From: Pedobacter sp. HMWF019
GTDB taxonomy: Bacteria; Bacteroidota; Bacteroidia; Sphingobacteriales; Sphingobacteriaceae
Direction of reading: 5' to 3'
Length of the DNA stretch: 64,000 nucleotides
NCBI RefSeq assembly: GCF_003061025.1
Contig: NZ_QAIL01000024.1
Span: 1-64,000, forward strand
Under the pieces are notes generated by a model. That model was not told the DNA's origin, searched no databases, and saw only the letters and a program-made list of their open reading frames with translations. Within the stretch, counting starts at the first letter, position 1; the number at the start of each line of letters is the position of its first letter. Below are positions 36,583 through 45,079 of the stretch, piece after piece. A program made the position numbers and the translations under genes.

Positions 36583-36846
36583 CTATTTTAATTGGTCAGC
36601 AACAAAAGGTAATAAACCGATGTGACGAGCACGTTTTACAGCCTGAGCTACTTTACGTTGAAATTTCAATGAAGTACCGGTTAAACGGCGAGGTAAAATT
36701 TTACCTTGATCATTGATGAATTTTAACAAAAAGTTTGCGTCTTTGTAATCGATATATTTAATACCATTTTTTCTGAAACGGCAATATTTTTTTCTGTTAT
36801 CGTCCACTTTTGGAGCGGTAACATATTGTATTTGATCCTTTGCCAT
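36583..36846 (-). CDS. rpsR: 30S ribosomal protein S18
   Basis: The 87-residue protein has the S18 core [17 protein letters not shown] and [20 protein letters not shown]. It forms a heterodimer with S6 on the platform of the small subunit. Its start codon shares one base with the rpsF stop codon (TAATG), so translation is coupled. Confidence 0.98.
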   Translation of the reverse strand: MAKDQIQYVTAPKVDDNRKKYCRFRKNGIKYIDYKDANFLLKFINDQGKILPRRLTGTSLKFQRKVAQAVKRARHIGLLPFVADQLK

Positions 36847-37205
36847 TATACTGCAGCCTCCGTTTTAGGTTTTTTGTTAAAAGCTCCGCTACGTTTTTTC
36901 TCGTTGTAAGCAACCGCGTGACGGTCTAATCTTACAGTTAAGAAACGTAAAACACGCTCATCGCGTTTAAGCTCCAACTCTAACTTGTTAATTAATTCAC
37001 CTGAAGATTTGTATTCTGTAAGGTGGAAAAATCCGCTTGCTTTCTTTTCAATCGGATATGCTAATTTTCTCAAACCCCAATTGTCCTCTTGAACAATTTC
37101 GGCTCCGCTATCAGAAATGATTTTGCTAAATTTTGCGATGGTTTCTTTAGCTACTTCTTCTGATAACAACGGGGTTAGAACGATAACAGTTTCGTACTGA
37201 TTCAT
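36846..37205 (-). CDS. rpsF: 30S ribosomal protein S6
   Basis: The 119-residue protein has the S6 ferredoxin-like fold ([50 protein letters not shown]) and a charged C-terminal tail. It leads the operon with S18 and L9, behind a strong promoter. The 44-base leader contains a short hairpin. Confidence 0.98.
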   Translation of the reverse strand: MNQYETVIVLTPLLSEEVAKETIAKFSKIISDSGAEIVQEDNWGLRKLAYPIEKKASGFFHLTEYKSSGELINKLELELKRDERVLRFLTVRLDRHAVAYNEKKRSGAFNKKPKTEAAV

Positions 37206-37230
37206 TGTTATTTGTTTTTTTAATTTAATT

Positions 37231-37246
37231 CCCGCTACGAACGGGG
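37231..37246 (-). promoter_or_regulatory. Hairpin in the rpsF leader
   Basis: On the minus strand CCCG and CGGG pair around a 7-base loop, in the 5' leader just after the promoter. S6:S18 autoregulates this operon in other bacteria through a CCG-containing leader element. Whether this small hairpin plays that part is unproven. Confidence 0.3.
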
Positions 37247-37249
37247 CTG

Positions 37250-37281
37250 CAAATGTATTAATTATTTTCTATTAATGCAAA
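37250..37281 (-). promoter_or_regulatory. Promoter of rpsF-rpsR-rplI
   Basis: Read on the minus strand: TTTG (37278-37281), 20 bases, TACATTTG (37250-37257). It matches the Bacteroidota -33/-7 consensus exactly and lies 44 bases before the rpsF start. Confidence 0.8.
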
Positions 37282-37295
37282 GAGTATCAAAAGAT

Positions 37296-38543
37296 TTAGT
37301 GTTTCCCGAACAGGTAATTAACCCCAAACTTCCATCTCTGCATAGAGGCACTGAACATCGTATAGGTTGTAATGGACGTAGGAAGACTATACATCACAGA
37401 AAGTTCTATCTTTTTATTCAAAACTATCCCGGTAGAGACCGGAAAGGAAAAATTAAATTTCTCTGGCTTGAATGTGTCCTCTTGTATTTCTTGCTCTTTC
37501 CTGAATGAATTGTATCTGGAGGTAATCACATTGGAATATTTGGAGAAATTACACCCCAGTCCCCCACCCAGAAAGATCTTTAAAGCGCTTGCATTATAAA
37601 AATTGTAAATGAACTGCGGAGTCAGAGTGAAAGACAACTGGTCAAAGGCCTGGCTTTGATCAGAAATATATTCAGTAACCGGCTCATGAACTGACACCTT
37701 ATTCTTACTGCTAAAAAAGGAAAGATCTGTTCTGAAAATAAATTTTCCAATAGCCGGATTGAGAAACATATCAATCCCTGCCTGGAATGCGGGCATTACT
37801 GAACTTTTACCAATTGCTGTTTTTAAAGCCAGAGGGTGTTCTCCCTGAAAGGAAACCTTGCTGACGCTCAAACCAGCCCCGGCATAGAGCCTAACCAGTT
37901 TATACTTATTTTTAACCTCCGTTTCGCCATTGATCCGGAAAGACAGCTTCACCAACTCAGGTCCTGAATACCGCAGTGACTTTAGTTTGTCTTCAGAAAT
38001 ATCAACTTTGAATTTTTCTGTAACTTCCCTGAGCTGCCTTGCATATTTGTTATCGGTCACAAAAACGCTTTCCTGATTTGGTACCAGAAAGAGATTCTGA
38101 ATCAGTTCGTAAGGTACAGGCGCAGCGCTTTCTTTGATAAAAAATCTCTTTTTAATCTTATCCTCATATGAAAACAAGGTTATATTTTTCCCGGACTGAA
38201 GAACCTTCAGGAATACGGTCTCTGTTTTCGAACTGGTATCAAGGCCGTTGGAAAGATCGCTGAAATTCACTTTGCTCTGACTGATTTTGACTAAATAACG
38301 TTCACTGGATTCCATTCCGTCAATGCCATAGGCTGAGCATTCTTTAAGGCTATAGACCTTTGTTTTGCCATTTAAATTTGTCTTGAAGTTAAAAGAAGAT
38401 GGATTTGCACTTCTCTCTTTATAATCAATAAATCCTTTGATGGTATCCTGGTTATTGATGACGATATAGCCTTTTTGAAAATTAGATTGTGCAAAAGAAA
38501 GCACAGGAATAGCCATAAGCAGGCCAATAAGAAAGCGTTTCAT
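37296..38543 (-). CDS. Secreted/outer-membrane protein of unknown function
   Basis: The 415-residue protein has a signal peptide (MKRFLIGLLMAIPVLSFAQS). The N-terminal part contains GYIVINNQDTIKGFIDY, a motif seen in uncharacterised Bacteroidota envelope proteins. The C-terminal half (about 210-415) has alternating beta segments ending in WKFGVNYLFGKH, typical of a small outer-membrane barrel. The role is unknown. The gene sits alone upstream of the rpsF promoter and diverges from dnaX. Confidence 0.78.
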   Translation of the reverse strand: MKRFLIGLLMAIPVLSFAQSNFQKGYIVINNQDTIKGFIDYKERSANPSSFNFKTNLNGKTKVYSLKECSAYGIDGMESSERYLVKISQSKVNFSDLSNGLDTSSKTETVFLKVLQSGKNITLFSYEDKIKKRFFIKESAAPVPYELIQNLFLVPNQESVFVTDNKYARQLREVTEKFKVDISEDKLKSLRYSGPELVKLSFRINGETEVKNKYKLVRLYAGAGLSVSKVSFQGEHPLALKTAIGKSSVMPAFQAGIDMFLNPAIGKFIFRTDLSFFSSKNKVSVHEPVTEYISDQSQAFDQLSFTLTPQFIYNFYNASALKIFLGGGLGCNFSKYSNVITSRYNSFRKEQEIQEDTFKPEKFNFSFPVSTGIVLNKKIELSVMYSLPTSITTYTMFSASMQRWKFGVNYLFGKH

Positions 38544-38636
38544 AGTTGTTTTTTGGGCAAAAATACTTTTTCTCTTAAAATTTCCTAATCAGAATTTCGT
38601 TTTGCACAGGATCGCGTTTATTTTCCACAAAAATCT

Positions 38637-38664
38637 TTTGCTCGGTAAAAATTTTATAATTTCG
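38637..38664 (+). promoter_or_regulatory. Possible dnaX promoter
   Basis: TTTG (38637-38640), 16 bases, TAATTTCG (38657-38664, one mismatch to TAnnTTTG). The box ends seven bases before the dnaX ATG, so transcription would begin at or next to the start codon. Confidence 0.4.
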
Positions 38665-38671
38665 TTGGCGA

Positions 38672-40459
38672 ATGGAGAATTTTATAGTATCGGCCCGTAA
38701 ATATCGCCCGGCAACGTTTGAAACCGTTGTAGGACAGCACCACATCACCGGAACTTTAAAGAACGCCATTAAAAATAACCAGCTGGCCCAGGCCTTTTTA
38801 TTCTGTGGGCCAAGGGGCGTAGGAAAAACGACCTGTGCCCGTATCCTGGCAAAAACCATCAATTGTACCAATTTAACTCCGGAGCAGGAGGCCTGCGGTA
38901 CCTGTGAATCCTGTATTTCTTTCCAAACCGGACATTCCTTTAATTTTCATGAGCTCGATGCTGCTTCCAATAATTCGGTTGATGACATCAGAAGCCTGAT
39001 TGACCAGGTAAGAATTCCGCCACAGGCCGGAAAATACAAAATCTATATTATAGATGAGGTTCACATGCTTTCTGCAAATGCCTTTAACGCATTCTTAAAA
39101 ACGCTGGAAGAACCGCCATCTTATGCCATATTCATTCTTGCAACAACAGAAAAGCACAAGATCCTGCCTACCATATTGTCCCGCTGCCAGATCTTCGATT
39201 TCAATCGCATTCAGGTAGAAGATATTGCCAGCCACCTGAATAAAATCGCTCAGCGTGAAAATATTGCAGTAGAAGCAGATGGCCTTCATATTATTGCGCA
39301 GAAAGCAGATGGTGGATTAAGGGATGCCTTATCTATGTTCGATCAGATTGTGAGTTATACCAATAAAAACCTCACCTACAAATCTGTTATCGATAATTTA
39401 AACATCCTGGATTACGATTACTATTTTAAACTTACAGAATACCTGACCTCTGCGAATGTAAGTCAGTCTTTAGTGTTGTTTGATGAGATCTTAAACAATG
39501 GTTTTGATGGCAATAATTTCATCAACGGGCTGGCCAGCCATCTCAGAAACCTATTGGTGGGCAAAGATCCACAGACGGTTAAGCTTCTTGAAGTCAGCGA
39601 GAACATCAAACAAAAATACATCAGCCAAAGCCAGCAAACCTCAGTCTCTTTTATTCTAACGGCACTGAATCTGGCCAATCAATGTGATCTCTCTTATAAG
39701 AACAGCAAGAATCAACGACTACAAGTCGAATTGGCGCTGATCAAAATGTGTCACATCCCCTCAGTATTGCAATTGGCTCAATTACCGGCATCCAATTCTT
39801 TAACTGACGATCAGATTAAAAAAAAAACTGATGTAAAAACTGAACTACCTGTCGCTGTTCCATCTGCAGGCAGCGTTCCAAAAGCACTTGAAAAACCTGT
39901 CCCGGTACCGCAAGTACCAATCAGTACACCCGCTCAGCCGGCCAGACCAGTAACGCAAACAGATAAAATTGTTTTAAAGCCTCAGCCTTTGGTCAATAAG
40001 ACAGGTGGCACGCTAATTCCATCTTTAACCTCGCTGGAAAGCCTGGCCTCGGAAGCAGAAAACAAGGAGCCAAAATATATAGATGGTCATGAAAAAGATC
40101 CTTTCACCTTTGAGCAGCTGATGTCTTTATGGAACAGTTATGCCCATAAAGCTAAGGATGAAGGCAAGATCAATATATTTACATTATTGACAAGCAACGA
40201 ACCGATACTGGAGCATCATGAGATCACTGTATTAATAGAAAACAAAATACAGGAAGGCCTGCTCCATGAAGAAATGGTCTATTTTCTAAATTTTCTAAGG
40301 TCACAGCTTAAAAACTTCAGCATACAAATCAAAACCAAAAAAATAGAGGTCCAACTCAAAAACAGGCTTTATACCAGTATTGAAAAATATCAATATCTGG
40401 CACAAAAGAATCCTCAGCTGGAAGAAATGCGTAAACGTTTTAATCTCGATATTATCTAG
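38672..40459 (+). CDS. dnaX: DNA polymerase III subunit gamma/tau
   Basis: DnaX is the clamp-loader ATPase and, as tau, ties polymerase cores to the helicase. The 595-residue protein has Walker A GPRGVGKT (46-53), zinc-binding cysteines 65, 75, 78 and 81, Walker B IIDEVH (126-131) and an SRC motif near 167. A Pro/Val-rich linker (about 390-450) and a tau-like C-terminal domain follow. An A9 run at 39829-39837, in the linker, is a possible slippage site. It ends two bases before the convergent 40462 gene. Confidence 0.97.
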   Translation: MENFIVSARKYRPATFETVVGQHHITGTLKNAIKNNQLAQAFLFCGPRGVGKTTCARILAKTINCTNLTPEQEACGTCESCISFQTGHSFNFHELDAASNNSVDDIRSLIDQVRIPPQAGKYKIYIIDEVHMLSANAFNAFLKTLEEPPSYAIFILATTEKHKILPTILSRCQIFDFNRIQVEDIASHLNKIAQRENIAVEADGLHIIAQKADGGLRDALSMFDQIVSYTNKNLTYKSVIDNLNILDYDYYFKLTEYLTSANVSQSLVLFDEILNNGFDGNNFINGLASHLRNLLVGKDPQTVKLLEVSENIKQKYISQSQQTSVSFILTALNLANQCDLSYKNSKNQRLQVELALIKMCHIPSVLQLAQLPASNSLTDDQIKKKTDVKTELPVAVPSAGSVPKALEKPVPVPQVPISTPAQPARPVTQTDKIVLKPQPLVNKTGGTLIPSLTSLESLASEAENKEPKYIDGHEKDPFTFEQLMSLWNSYAHKAKDEGKINIFTLLTSNEPILEHHEITVLIENKIQEGLLHEEMVYFLNFLRSQLKNFSIQIKTKKIEVQLKNRLYTSIEKYQYLAQKNPQLEEMRKRFNLDII

Positions 40460-40461
40460 CT

Positions 40462-40887
40462 TTATTTTTTCGGGGCTGCATCATTGATTGGATAGCCCTC
40501 TTCATCCAGATCCGGGCGATCATCTTCTGGCGTTCTGGCCAGGAATTCATCTTCCGGTTCCACCTCTACAATACTGCCATTATCCACATGCATTCCCAGG
40601 TCGACTAAACCTTGTTCTGCTTTATCTACAGGTTTAGCGTATTCATCCCCTATATAGGGATTGGCTTCATCGTAATCTGAATTTTCATCTCCCCCATTTG
40701 CAGCCGCTGTATCATAAGGTAAAGGATGATCGTATTCTTTATCATTCCCTTTTACATCGTACTCAAAACTGTTCTTCTCTTCATCATAGGAGAGGTTCTT
40801 TAAATCTTTAGTCTCCCCCAATTCAAAACCATGTAACCTGCCATTCGACTTTTGATTTCCGCCGGTGTTGTTGCTGTTTGTACTCAT
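40462..40887 (-). CDS. Acidic protein of unknown function
   Basis: A 141-residue, strongly acidic, hydrophilic protein with Asn/Gly-rich ends and many Asp/Glu/Pro residues (EVEPEDEFLARTPEDDRPD). It has no signal peptide, membrane segment or recognisable domain, and is likely largely disordered. It lies between convergent dnaX and divergent icd. A perfect 14-base palindrome sits 20 bases upstream of its start. Confidence 0.65.
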   Translation of the reverse strand: MSTNSNNTGGNQKSNGRLHGFELGETKDLKNLSYDEEKNSFEYDVKGNDKEYDHPLPYDTAAANGGDENSDYDEANPYIGDEYAKPVDKAEQGLVDLGMHVDNGSIVEVEPEDEFLARTPEDDRPDLDEEGYPINDAAPKK

Positions 40888-40906
40888 GACGCTTAATTTT
40901 ATATCA

Positions 40907-40920
40907 TAATAACGTTATTA
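40907..40920. promoter_or_regulatory. 14-base perfect palindrome
   Basis: TAATAACGTTATTA is a perfect palindrome in the 131-base gap between the acidic-protein gene and icd. It is a candidate operator. A/T-rich palindromes can also arise by chance. Confidence 0.35.
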
Positions 40921-40976
40921 AATCTTTAATTGTTTTCGGAATTTGCCGGAAACCGAGGCTATAAACTCAAAATTTA

Positions 40977-40984
40977 TATCTTTG
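40977..40984 (+). promoter_or_regulatory. Possible -7 box of icd
   Basis: TATCTTTG matches TAnnTTTG and lies 34 bases before the icd start. No well-spaced -33 TTTG is seen. Confidence 0.4.
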
Positions 40985-41018
40985 TTTTTTTATAATCAAT
41001 TAAAATTGAATCCATAAT

Positions 41019-42254
41019 ATGTCTGTACAAAAAATTAAAGTAGCCCAGCCCGTTGTAGAGTTAGATGGTGACGAGATGACCCGCATCATTTGGAAATTCA
41101 TCAAAGACAAACTGATCCTTCCTTATTTAGATCTTGATATTAAATATTATGACCTGGGTATTGAGTATCGTGATGAAACTGATGATCAGGTAACTATAGA
41201 CGCCGCTGAAGCCATTAAAAAATATGGTGTAGGGATTAAATGTGCAACCATCACTCCTGATGAGCAACGTGTTAAAGAATTTAATTTGAAACAAATGTGG
41301 AAATCACCTAACGGAACCATCCGTAATATCCTTGATGGTACTGTTTTCCGTGAACCAATTGTAATGAGCAATGTTCCGCGTTTAGTTCCAAACTGGACCG
41401 CTCCGATCTGCATTGGCCGTCATGCTTTTGGTGATCAGTACCGTGCTACAGATTTGGTAACCAAAGGAAAAGGTAAACTGACTTTAACTTTCACTCCTGA
41501 AGATGGTGGCGAGGTTCAGTCTTTTGATGTTTACAATTTTAAAGGTGATGGTGTTGCTTTGGCCATGTACAATACAGATGAGAGTATCCGTGGTTTTGCT
41601 AATGCTTGTTTTAACCAGGCTTTAAGCAAAAAATGGCCTCTATATTTATCTACAAAAAACACCATTCTTAAAAAATATGATGGCCGTTTCAAAGATATCT
41701 TTGAAGAGATCTATGAAAACGACTTTAAAGCTAAATTTGCTGAGGCTGGCATTACTTATGAGCACCGTTTGATCGATGACATGGTGGCTTCTGCCTTGAA
41801 GTGGAATGGTAACTTTGTTTGGGCTTGTAAAAACTATGATGGTGATGTTCAATCGGACACTGTTGCCCAGGGTTTCGGTTCATTAGGCTTGATGACTTCT
41901 GTACTGGTTACTCCAGATGGCAAAACAATGGAAGCTGAAGCGGCTCATGGTACGGTGACTCGTCACTACCGTGATCACCAGGCTGGCAAACCAACCTCTA
42001 CCAACCCTATTGCTTCTATCTTTGCATGGACCAGAGGTTTGGAATTCCGTGGTGTATTAGACAACAACCAGGAATTGATCAAATTCTGCCATACTTTAGA
42101 GCAGGTTTGTATCGAAACTGTAGAAAGCGGCAAAATGACTAAAGATTTAGCTGTTTGTATCCATGGTAACAAAGTAGAACATGGTAAAGATTACTTATAT
42201 ACAGAAGAATTCCTTGCTGCAATTGATGAGAATTTGCAAAGCAGATTAGGATAA
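41019..42254 (+). CDS. icd: NADP-dependent isocitrate dehydrogenase, eukaryote-like type
   Basis: Oxidises isocitrate to 2-oxoglutarate with NADP in the TCA cycle. The 411-residue protein resembles the dimeric eukaryotic/subfamily II enzymes rather than E. coli Icd: [14 protein letters not shown] at the N-terminus, [20 protein letters not shown] for substrate binding, [13 protein letters not shown] and [12 protein letters not shown] for cofactor binding. A clear terminator follows. Confidence 0.97.
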   Translation: MSVQKIKVAQPVVELDGDEMTRIIWKFIKDKLILPYLDLDIKYYDLGIEYRDETDDQVTIDAAEAIKKYGVGIKCATITPDEQRVKEFNLKQMWKSPNGTIRNILDGTVFREPIVMSNVPRLVPNWTAPICIGRHAFGDQYRATDLVTKGKGKLTLTFTPEDGGEVQSFDVYNFKGDGVALAMYNTDESIRGFANACFNQALSKKWPLYLSTKNTILKKYDGRFKDIFEEIYENDFKAKFAEAGITYEHRLIDDMVASALKWNGNFVWACKNYDGDVQSDTVAQGFGSLGLMTSVLVTPDGKTMEAEAAHGTVTRHYRDHQAGKPTSTNPIASIFAWTRGLEFRGVLDNNQELIKFCHTLEQVCIETVESGKMTKDLAVCIHGNKVEHGKDYLYTEEFLAAIDENLQSRLG

Positions 42255-42276
42255 TTTCCTGTTAACTTTTATTTGG

Positions 42277-42309
42277 AAAAGGATGTCTCGTTTGGGACAT
42301 CCTTTTTTT
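42277..42309 (+). terminator. Intrinsic terminator of icd
   Basis: AAAAGGATGTC (42277-42287) pairs with GACATCCTTTT (42296-42306) around an 8-base loop and runs into T. Confidence 0.9.
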
Positions 42310-42357
42310 GTTTAAACCAGATGCCAAATTTATCTGAAAGGCAGGGGGATTAATTTA

Positions 42358-42454
42358 AAAAAAAGAAGGGTAAGTTCGAAGGCTGCTTAAGCTTAGGCGG
42401 GCAGAAAAAGCCCGCAAACCTTAAAAGGCCTTCTCCCTTACACCTTCTTTTTTT
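42358..42454. repeat. Nested inverted-repeat element, about 97 bases
   Basis: Five stems stack in order: 42358-42369 with 42443-42454 (12 pairs); GTAAG 42370-42374 with CTTAC 42437-42441; GAAGGC 42378-42383 with GCCTTC 42428-42433; TTAAG 42387-42391 with CTTAA 42420-42424; GCGGGC 42397-42402 with GCCCGC 42410-42415. It lies after the icd terminator in a gene-free region. It could be a structured RNA, a MITE-like remnant or a cruciform. No open frame of note crosses it. Confidence 0.8.
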
Positions 42455-42494
42455 CTGGATTTCGAGCATAGCCTGATTTCCCGTATAAATCCAG
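42455..42494. repeat. Inverted repeat abutting the nested hairpin
   Basis: CTGGATTT (42455-42462) and AAATCCAG (42487-42494) are a perfect 8-base inverted repeat starting directly where the larger structure ends. AGCATAGCC near 42465 and AGCATATAGCC near 42513 are imperfect direct repeats. Confidence 0.5.
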
Positions 42495-42580
42495 CGGTTA
42501 TTCCATCCGCCAGCATATAGCCAGGCCTAAAAAACTACAAGGAAAATTAAAAAACAAAAAGCTTAGATCTCCACACATAG

Positions 42581-42658
42581 AGGTCCGGTCAAGGTCCAGT
42601 CCAAATAAACAATTGGCTTATTCTAAACAGGGACCAAACAGGGATAAACTACCTGTTT
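42581..42658. repeat. 11-base-phased direct repeats
   Basis: AGGTCC occurs at 42581 and 42592, and AAACAGGGA at 42625 and 42636. Both pairs have an 11-base pitch, and the pairs are 44 bases apart, so all four are in phase. CCTGTTT (42652-42658) is the inverted form of AAACAGG. This is about one repeat per helical turn, as expected for regulator binding on one face, roughly 320-400 bases before the TonB receptor gene. Confidence 0.5.
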
Positions 42659-42761
42659 AACCCTTATTTATTCCTTATATTTTTATTGTTTAATTTTTAT
42701 TTACTACTAACCACTATGACATCAATAATCAACCAGGCACAAACCAAAACTAATAGAAAAA

Positions 42762-42903
42762 GCTCCACTATGCCTGGTCTCCTCCCTACCTCTGCAATTT
42801 GCTAAGGAAAATTCTCGTACGCTGCAGAAAGGCCTCAGAGATCTGCGGGCTTCTTCAGCCCCCCTGATATCGTTAGCCTTGAAGCAGCTGTACAGAATTT
42901 TCC
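42762..42903 (+). repeat. Dispersed palindromic repeat, copy B
   Basis: Second copy of the element at 170-303, in the same orientation, ending 77 bases before the TonB receptor gene. Its ends pair strongly: 42806-42825 with 42884-42903, twenty positions with two single-base bulges. An inner stem GGGCT/AGCCC (near 42847-42861) and GCAGA/TCTGC (near 42824-42846) are present. A reading frame shared with copy A contains a stop here, so it is unlikely to encode protein. Confidence 0.78.
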
Positions 42904-42980
42904 AAAAAATTCATCTCCACCATAGCATTTTGCTCAAATCGTACACTGATTTTTGAATTAACTTTACTAATATTGAAGCT

Positions 42981-45050
42981 ATGAAGAAGTGCCTGACTTT
43001 GTTCTTTCTATTTCTGTTTTTTTCCGGTTATACACAAACTATTCAGGATTCAACAAAAAGATTAAAAGAAGTCATTATCCGCCCCTATTTTTCCCCGCAA
43101 CCGCTACTCAGGGCTACGGGATCTATAGCTGTGCTCGACTCAACTATAATCAACCGGCAACAAGGCACCAGTTTGGTCCCCTCCATGAATACCCTACCAG
43201 GAATCCGAATGGAAGAACGCTCTCCTGGCAGCTACCGCCTATCTATCAGAGGTAGTTTACTCCGCTCTCCTTTCGGAATCAGGAATATAAAAATCTATCT
43301 GGATGATTTCCCTTTAACAGACGCTGGTGGAAATACCTATCTGAATGCACTCGACGTGAATGCTATTGGCCAGATACAGATCCTCAAAGGCCCACAAAGC
43401 AGTCTTTACGGCGCAAACTCCGGAGGAGTGGTATTGATCAGCCCTGCAGAATTGACAAGCGGAAAAACAGCCCTGGATTTTAAACTTCAGGGTGGATCTT
43501 TTGGGCTTTTTCAGGAGAACCTGGGATTTGGAAAAAATCTGGGGAAATATCAGTTTAACCTGGTTCAGGCTTATCAGCATAGTGATGGTTACCGCGACCA
43601 CAGTGCGATGGACCGTAAGTATGTACAATTATTCCAGAAGCTGGATTACTCGGCTGTTGCTAGTGCAAAGGCATTATTCTTTTACTCAGACCTGCATTAC
43701 GATACCCCAGGAGGGTTAACCGAGGCTCAGAATGACCAGAATCCGCAGCAATCCAGGCCTGCAGCGGGCGCAATTAAAAGTGCGGCGGATCAGCAGGCAG
43801 CAATCTATAGTAAAACACTTTATGGAGGGCTATCCAACAACTGGCAAATCAGCAAAGGATTTAAGCACGTAGCTTCCGTATTTAGTTCCTATACCGATTT
43901 TAAAAACCCCTTTATTACCAATTATGAGCACAGAAAAGAATTTACACTGGGCCTGCGTACCTATGTACAATATGAAAGAAAATTAAAAGACCTGAACTGG
44001 AAGTTTGACCTTGGACTGGAAAGCATGGAAACCTCCACAGATTACCACAACTCCGACAACAATTTCGGAACTGCAGGTAAATTACAGGCTGCTGATCATC
44101 TAAAGGCTATATCCAACGTCGCGTTTCTACATATGGACTTCGATTTCCTAAACAAATGGCTCTTGGAACTATCAGGAAGTGGAAATCTCTATAAATACCG
44201 CTATCGAAGCAGCTTCCCCATAGAAATCAGTCAAAAAACGAATCAGTTTAACACACAGTTCATGCCCCGGGCTGCACTCTCCTATCTCTTAGACCAGCAT
44301 TTATCTCTGCGTAGTTCCATTAGCAAAGGCTATTCTCCACCAACTCTTGCAGAAGTAAGATCTTCAAACAATAGCATTAATGTGGACCTGCAACCAGAGT
44401 ACGGATGGAATTATGAAAGTGGTTTCAGGTACGAGGGCTGGAATAAAAGATTCTTTGCCGACGTGACCGGCTTCTTTTATAACCTGAGAAATGCGATTGT
44501 AAGAAGATTAGACAACAACGATACAGAATATTTCATTAATGCCGGAGGGACCAGACAATGGGGATTAGAAACCAGTATATCCTGCTGGATCATTTCTCCA
44601 GAATCTGATGGATGGGTTAAGGGACTGCAACTTAAGACAGCTTATACATGGAGCAAATTTAAGTTTAAAGATTATCAGGATAAGACAACCAGTTATTCTG
44701 GAAACGACTTGACGGGTGTGCCTAAGAATATATTGGTGAGCAGTGCGGACCTGCAACTGCCAAAAGATATTTATGTGTTTATAGCGCACAACTATACGTC
44801 AACGATCCCACTCAATGATGCCAATACAGTCTACGCTAAAAACTATCACTTACTTCAAGCTAAAGTTGGTTATAAAAATCTTCGCATCTCTGGTGTACCG
44901 GTTGAGATTTTCCTAGGAGCAGATAATATACTGAACCAGAAATATAGTTTAGGCAACGATCTGAATGCTGCAAACGGCAGATATTTTAATACAGCCGCAA
45001 CAAGAAATTTTTATGGGGGTATTGCTTTAAAACTGAACACTATTCATTAA
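42981..45050 (+). CDS. TonB-dependent outer-membrane receptor
   Basis: A 689-residue receptor with a signal peptide (about 1-19, ending GYTQ), a plug domain (about 28-155, with SIRGSLLRSPFGIRNIKIYLDDFP and ILKGPQSSLYGANSGGVVLI each partly conserved), and a barrel ending ATRNFYGGIALKL. It lacks STN and carboxypeptidase-like domains, so it is a FecA/siderophore or small-ligand type receptor, not SusC. The ligand is unknown. It is followed by a ThuA-like gene after 29 bases, and the long repeat-rich upstream region suggests regulated expression. Confidence 0.9.
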   Translation: MKKCLTLFFLFLFFSGYTQTIQDSTKRLKEVIIRPYFSPQPLLRATGSIAVLDSTIINRQQGTSLVPSMNTLPGIRMEERSPGSYRLSIRGSLLRSPFGIRNIKIYLDDFPLTDAGGNTYLNALDVNAIGQIQILKGPQSSLYGANSGGVVLISPAELTSGKTALDFKLQGGSFGLFQENLGFGKNLGKYQFNLVQAYQHSDGYRDHSAMDRKYVQLFQKLDYSAVASAKALFFYSDLHYDTPGGLTEAQNDQNPQQSRPAAGAIKSAADQQAAIYSKTLYGGLSNNWQISKGFKHVASVFSSYTDFKNPFITNYEHRKEFTLGLRTYVQYERKLKDLNWKFDLGLESMETSTDYHNSDNNFGTAGKLQAADHLKAISNVAFLHMDFDFLNKWLLELSGSGNLYKYRYRSSFPIEISQKTNQFNTQFMPRAALSYLLDQHLSLRSSISKGYSPPTLAEVRSSNNSINVDLQPEYGWNYESGFRYEGWNKRFFADVTGFFYNLRNAIVRRLDNNDTEYFINAGGTRQWGLETSISCWIISPESDGWVKGLQLKTAYTWSKFKFKDYQDKTTSYSGNDLTGVPKNILVSSADLQLPKDIYVFIAHNYTSTIPLNDANTVYAKNYHLLQAKVGYKNLRISGVPVEIFLGADNILNQKYSLGNDLNAANGRYFNTAATRNFYGGIALKLNTIH

Positions 45051-45079
45051 GTTTTGTAATTATTTATGCATCTTTAATT

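Noticed and set aside
39829-39837. Programmed frameshift in dnaX at an A9 run
   Set aside because: The A-run lies in the linker region and could slip, but I see no nearby stop/hairpin signal strong enough to claim a gamma product; mentioned only in the gene entry.
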